Assembly: GCA_938042265.1 (NCBI GenBank)
Contig: CALIRN010000183.1
Span: 1 to 11,732 of the forward strand
Length of the DNA: 11,732 nt
Origin: an uncultured Eubacteriaceae bacterium
GTDB taxonomy: Bacteria > Bacillota > Clostridia > Lachnospirales > CAG-274
Direction: 5' to 3'
Part shown: piece by piece, positions 9,089 through 11,732 of the stretch
Position numbering within the stretch: position 1 is the first letter of the stretch
Layout: every line of letters begins with the position of its first letter
Translations under genes and position numbers: made by a program
Notes under the pieces: generated by a model
What the model was told of the DNA's origin: nothing
Seen by the model: only the letters and a program-made list of their open reading frames with translations
Database searches by the model: none

Positions 9089-9685
9089 TTAAATAAAACC
9101 GTTTATTTTAAGGCTTTGATATACCTTTGAAACAGGCAGACCTACAATAGTATAGTAATCGCCTGAAATGCTGTCCACAAGTACGGCGCCTTTCTCCTGT
9201 ATTCCGTAAGCGCCTGCCTTGTCCATAGGCTCGCCTGTTGCAATATAAGCAATAATTTCCTCATCGGTAAGATTGCGGAAATTAACTTCTGCCTTGCTTA
9301 AAATACTGTCCATACTGATTTTTCCTGAGGAGGCATACAATATTGTAACGCCTGTGTATACGCTGTGTTTTTTGCCTGAGAGTGCCTTAAGCATATTAAA
9401 GGCGTCCTCAGTATCCTTTGGCTTGCCCAGTATTTTATCATTAAGGGCAACAATGGTATCTGCGGCAATAACGGCAATTTTATCTGCAAAATCATCACCT
9501 GAGATAATTTTGTCAAAAACACTGTCCGCTTTTTTGCCTGAAAGACCCATAACTATCTGAGAGGGTGTAAGTTCAGAGGGATAACTTTCATCACAGTTAG
9601 AGCATATTACTTTGAAGTCAATATCAACCTGCTTTAATAAAGCCTGTCTGCGTGGGGATTGTGACGCTAAAATTATATCTGCCAT
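9089..9685 (-). CDS. maf: Maf family nucleoside triphosphate pyrophosphatase (dTTP/UTP type)
   Basis: A cytoplasmic house-cleaning enzyme of the Maf/YhdE family, which hydrolyses dTTP, UTP or modified nucleotides to the monophosphate and pyrophosphate. The 198 residues match the usual full length. Motifs in order: ASQSPRR (7-13) at the phosphate-binding start, CDES (31-34), ADTIV (75-79) with the family's catalytic Asp, GKP (87-89), YTGV (110-113), GEPMDKAGAYGIQ (151-163) and GDYYTIVGLP (175-184). ATG is preceded by GGAG seven bases away (9693-9696 on the plus strand). It lies 18 bases after the DUF4321 gene and shares its promoter. Family members are often linked to septum or cell-shape loci (radC-mreBCD), which are absent on this side. 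The exact substrate is inferred from the family. Confidence 0.96.
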   Translation of the reverse strand: MADIILASQSPRRQALLKQVDIDFKVICSNCDESYPSELTPSQIVMGLSGKKADSVFDKIISGDDFADKIAVIAADTIVALNDKILGKPKDTEDAFNMLKALSGKKHSVYTGVTILYASSGKISMDSILSKAEVNFRNLTDEEIIAYIATGEPMDKAGAYGIQEKGAVLVDSISGDYYTIVGLPVSKVYQSLKINGFI

Positions 9686-9703
9686 AATTATTCTCCGTTA
9701 TCA

Positions 9704-9952
9704 TCATATTTTTTTGTAAATTATTATTGCAATAATCATACCCAGTATGCCTGCAATATTAAGCTTTATTGTCATACCTAGTTGCAGGGTAAAAAAGGAT
9801 AAATCCAGTGAAAAGGGTGGGTTTAAGCCTATTTGCTTGCCATAGTTAAGCCAGGTCAAAAAGGGAATACCGCCTAGGGTATCGCCTATCAGACCGCCTA
9901 TTACAAGCCCTGAAATAAGTATAAGTATAAAAGTAAGGGTGCCTTTCTTCAT
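9704..9952 (-). CDS. DUF4321 small membrane protein
   Basis: An 82-residue protein of unknown function with two predicted membrane segments, about residues 5-24 and 62-79. Between them is a short loop with the family-like stretches LNYGK (35-39) and IGLNPPFSLDL (41-51). The second segment begins KLNIAGILGMI and the protein ends in KK. This pattern fits DUF4321, a small protein that in many Clostridia lies directly upstream of maf, as here. The ATG has a strong GGAGGT six bases upstream (plus strand 9959-9964). It is the first gene of the operon; co-transcription with maf is expected from the 18-base gap. No enzymatic residues are evident. Confidence 0.85.
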   Translation of the reverse strand: MKKGTLTFILILISGLVIGGLIGDTLGGIPFLTWLNYGKQIGLNPPFSLDLSFFTLQLGMTIKLNIAGILGMIIAIIIYKKI

Positions 9953-9982
9953 ATATAAACCTCCAATAAATATACTAAACCT

Positions 9983-10011
9983 ATTTTATAATATTACAGG
10001 TAAATTTTCAA
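9983..10011 (-). promoter_or_regulatory. Sigma-70/A promoter for DUF4321-maf
   Basis: On the minus strand TTGAAA (plus 10006-10011) is followed after 17 bases by TAAAAT (plus 9983-9988), about 20 bases before the ribosome site. Housekeeping-type spacing. Confidence 0.65.
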
Positions 10012-10029
10012 GGTTTTGTGAGAATTATG

Positions 10030-10073
10030 TTGAATGAAAAACGAAAATTGGATATAATCAAGTTACGGAGGAG
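10030..10073 (+). promoter_or_regulatory. Sigma-70/A promoter and ribosome site for the MBOAT gene
   Basis: TTGAAT at 10030-10035, a 17-base spacer, and a perfect TATAAT at 10053-10058. GGAGGAG at 10067-10073 lies six bases before the ATG at 10080. It diverges from the maf-operon promoter, with 18 bases between the two -35 boxes. Confidence 0.8.
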
Positions 10074-10079
10074 TTTATT

Positions 10080-10709
10080 ATGCTTTTTAATTCACTTAAT
10101 TTTATTATATTTTTTGTTGTTACAATAACGCTTTACTATATTGTACCTAAAAATATGCAGTGGAAGCTTGTTTTGGCGGCAAGCCTGATTTTTTATATGA
10201 GCTGGCGGCCTGAGCTGATTTTTTTGCTTTTGGGAGTAATACTGATAAATTATATCGGCGGTATTGCAATAGAGTCCGCAGAGGACGGAAAAACAAAAAA
10301 ATACCGTTTGGCGCTTGCTTTGGCACTGGATTTCGGAATACTTGCCGTTTTCAAGTATCTTATGTTTATAAGTAATACATTTGGCTGGCTTTATGAGCTT
10401 TTAGGCAGGGATTATCCCATAAAAGGCTTCAGTATTGTTTTGCCTGCGGGTATCTCCTTTTACACCTTTCAGGCGGCAGGCTATCTGATTGATATTTACA
10501 GGGGCAATTATAAAAGCGAAAAAAGCTTTTTCCGGCTGCGAGCTGGAAGGAAAGAAGCTTGGAGTGATCGGGCTTGGCGCTATCGGCGTGCTGGTGGCAA
10601 ATGCAGCGACGCATCTTGGAATGGAAGTCTATGGATACGATCCATACATCTCTGTAGATTCCGCATGGAGATTGTCACGCAGTATCCGTCATGCAAAGAC
10701 AGTGGATGA
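10080..10709 (+). CDS. MBOAT family O-acyltransferase (AlgI-like), N-terminal part only, truncated at a junction
   Basis: AlgI-like membrane-bound O-acyltransferases move acyl groups, usually acetyl, onto cell-surface polysaccharides. The first 151 residues are typical: MLFNSLNFIIFFV start, PKNMQWKLVLAASLIFYMSW, a run of hydrophobic membrane segments, LPAGISFYTFQAAGYLIDIYRG and SEKSFF. In the family the next segment should read roughly RY..FVSFFPQLVAGPI, but from about 10533 the DNA is serA read in the wrong frame. Residues 152-209 are therefore meaningless, basic and Trp/Arg-rich. Family members run to about 450-500 residues, and the catalytic His lies in the missing part, so this product would be inactive. 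Start chosen from GGAGGAG six bases upstream. Often paired with an SGNH/AlgX-type partner, not seen here. Confidence 0.85.
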   Translation: MLFNSLNFIIFFVVTITLYYIVPKNMQWKLVLAASLIFYMSWRPELIFLLLGVILINYIGGIAIESAEDGKTKKYRLALALALDFGILAVFKYLMFISNTFGWLYELLGRDYPIKGFSIVLPAGISFYTFQAAGYLIDIYRGNYKSEKSFFRLRAGRKEAWSDRAWRYRRAGGKCSDASWNGSLWIRSIHLCRFRMEIVTQYPSCKDSG

Positions 10710-11310
10710 AATATATAAAGATTGTGATTATATTACCATTCATGTGCCTGCAACAGATGCCACGAAGAACATGATCGATAAAGATGCGCTTGGTCTTATG
10801 AAAAAAGGTGTTGTTGTTTTGAATTTTGCAAGAAATGTGTTAGTAGAAGAAGAAGCAATGGTCGATGCCCTTGTATCCGGACATGTGAAGCATTATGTGA
10901 CAGACTTCCCGACACCTCAGATCGCAGGTGTCAAAGGAGCCATTGTAATTCCACATCTGGGAGCATCTACAGAAGAGTCGGAAGACAACTGTGCAGTTAT
11001 GGCTGCAAGTCAGATTAAAAACTATCTGGAAAATGGAAATATTAAAAATTCCGTCAATTATCCGGACTGTGATATGGGACTTCGCGGAAATAATACAAGA
11101 ATTTTGCTTCTTCATCACAACGTACCGAATATGATCGGACAGTTTACAAAGATCCTGGCAGACGACAATATGAATATTGCGGATCTGACGAACAAAAGTA
11201 AAGGGAAATATGCATATACCATGATCGATATTGACTCTGCAGTCTCTGAAAATGTGATCAAAGAGCTTGGAACCGTAGAGGAAGTATTACGAATTCGTGT
11301 AATATCTTAG
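10489..11310 (+). CDS. serA: D-3-phosphoglycerate dehydrogenase, 5'-truncated (NAD domain + ACT domain)
   Basis: SerA oxidises 3-phosphoglycerate to 3-phosphohydroxypyruvate with NAD, the first step of serine synthesis. The open frame begins at a TTG at 10489, but residues 1-10 are MBOAT DNA in another frame. True homology starts about residue 11-12 (10519-10522) with KKAFSGCELEGKKLG. Visible parts: GLGAIG nucleotide fold (28-33), IHVP (84-87), NFARN (112-116) with the catalytic Arg, PHLGAST (155-161) with the catalytic His, and a C-terminal ACT-like domain (about 201-250, VPNMIGQFTKILADDNMNIADL), the usual serine-sensing module. About 120-125 N-terminal residues of a roughly 387-residue family are missing. 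The first internal ATG is 10621, beyond the nucleotide-binding motif, so no functional start exists here. Where classical SerA has FPxEP with the active-site Glu, this has FPTPQ. Confidence 0.87.
   Translation: MIFTGAIIKAKKAFSGCELEGKKLGVIGLGAIGVLVANAATHLGMEVYGYDPYISVDSAWRLSRSIRHAKTVDEIYKDCDYITIHVPATDATKNMIDKDALGLMKKGVVVLNFARNVLVEEEAMVDALVSGHVKHYVTDFPTPQIAGVKGAIVIPHLGASTEESEDNCAVMAASQIKNYLENGNIKNSVNYPDCDMGLRGNNTRILLLHHNVPNMIGQFTKILADDNMNIADLTNKSKGKYAYTMIDIDSAVSENVIKELGTVEEVLRIRVIS
10519..10533. other. Chimeric junction between MBOAT and serA sequence
   Basis: The 15 bases AAAAAAGCTTTTTCC can be read as MBOAT (EKSFF) in one frame and as SerA (KKAFS) in another, and both readings fit their families. 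Left of it the DNA is MBOAT only; right of it SerA only. Such shared microhomology is typical of assembly or template-switch chimeras, and also of microhomology-mediated deletion. The window alone cannot decide. Confidence 0.75.
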
Positions 11311-11355
11311 ACGCATTTTTAAATGAATTTTAAGAATTATTTACATTTATCTTCA

Positions 11356-11384
11356 TTGCGAAATATGTCGAACAAAGTTATAAT
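11356..11384 (+). promoter_or_regulatory. Sigma-70/A promoter for the terminal ORF
   Basis: TTGCGA at 11356-11361, a 17-base spacer and a perfect TATAAT at 11379-11384, about 28 bases before a GAGGAG ribosome site (11412-11417). No T-tailed hairpin separates it from serA, so some read-through is possible. Confidence 0.65.
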
Positions 11385-11427
11385 GATAAGGCATACTGAG
11401 ACATCGCAATAGAGGAGATAAAGTGCA

Positions 11428-11679
11428 ATGGGAAAAATTAAAGAAGAAAAGACAAGACAAGACAGAAAAAGACGACTTCTGATTCTTTCCTTGGCAGCAG
11501 TTTTAATTTTAGCTGTCGGCGCACTTGCCTTTGTAATCATAAATCATATTGCAAAAGCAACGGTTACGGCGTCGGTCGTTACAATTAAACAAGGGGAAGA
11601 ACTGCCGGAGCTTCGAGTGAAATTATCGGAGAAGGACAGTAAGAAGATTGTCTTAGATAATAAGAATACCAATTCATAA
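11428..11679 (+). CDS. Membrane-anchored exported protein, apparent N-terminal stub
   Basis: The 83-residue product has a strongly basic start (MGKIKEEKTRQDRKRR), one long hydrophobic segment (about 17-38, LLILSLAAVLILAVGALAFVI) and a short outside part, VTASVVTIKQGEELPELRVK..SEKDSKKIVLDNKN. This is a type II signal anchor with the beginning of an extracellular domain. The rest of that domain is missing: a TAA at 11677-11679 ends the frame and the last 50 bases are very AT-rich. GAGGAG lies ten bases before the ATG. It recalls the N-termini of Lachnospiraceae exported enzymes such as polysaccharide deacetylases, but I cannot confirm a family. It may be a genuine small protein, or cut by a frameshift or second junction near 11665-11680. 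Confidence 0.6.
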   Translation: MGKIKEEKTRQDRKRRLLILSLAAVLILAVGALAFVIINHIAKATVTASVVTIKQGEELPELRVKLSEKDSKKIVLDNKNTNS

Positions 11680-11732
11680 TATTATTAACGATATTTTTTT
11701 GCAAACTATGAAAAAAGAATCAAACAGCTTTT

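Noticed and set aside
10489..10709. A functional MBOAT-SerA fusion protein
   Set aside because: The two homologies are in different frames, so no single protein joins them. Both parts also lack essential regions.
1..11732. CRISPR array, rRNA or complete tRNA gene
   Set aside because: No regularly spaced direct repeats were seen. The only tRNA-like piece is an isolated T-arm-like hairpin at 8920-8935.

Overview
The window looks like Firmicutes DNA, most likely a gut Clostridia/Lachnospiraceae-type genome or metagenomic contig. The evidence is low to moderate GC, strong AGGAGG-type ribosome sites, a sortase-anchored giant surface protein, a DUF4321-maf pair, and an AlgI-like MBOAT gene. No sequence here names a species.

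Layout. (1) Positions 2-8479 (+) are a single reading frame, open at the left window edge. It encodes a wall-anchored adhesin of more than 2,820 residues: signal peptide, three Cys/His knots, a BspA-type leucine-rich-repeat array, several beta-sandwich (isopeptide/DUF11-like) modules, a SpaA module and an LPSTGG sorting signal. (2) Positions 8480-9088 hold no intact gene. They contain a long hairpin, a strong terminator, an orphan promoter with a two-codon ORF, the decayed C-terminal end of a tyrosine integrase with its catalytic Tyr codon reading His, a T-arm-like possible attachment site, and two convergent terminators. This is the debris of a mobile element. (3) Positions 9089-9952 (-) are a two-gene operon, DUF4321 membrane protein then maf nucleotide pyrophosphatase, with its own promoter and terminator. 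(4) A divergent promoter at 10030-10058 drives an MBOAT gene whose homology stops near 10532. (5) From about 10519 the sequence is instead a D-3-phosphoglycerate dehydrogenase (serA) lacking its N-terminal third, in another frame and with different codon use. It is followed by a promoter and a short membrane-anchored ORF that ends near the right edge.

The two halves around 10519-10533 do not belong together functionally. They meet in a short stretch that reads as plausible protein in both families, and Ile codon choice changes across it (ATA 8 of 18 before, 2 of 22 after). I read this as either an assembly or library chimera or a recent illegitimate recombination, and treat everything right of it as possibly from another replicon or organism.

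I found no convincing new multi-gene system. The most unusual intact object is the giant adhesin, and within it the triplicated Cys-His motif right after the signal peptide.
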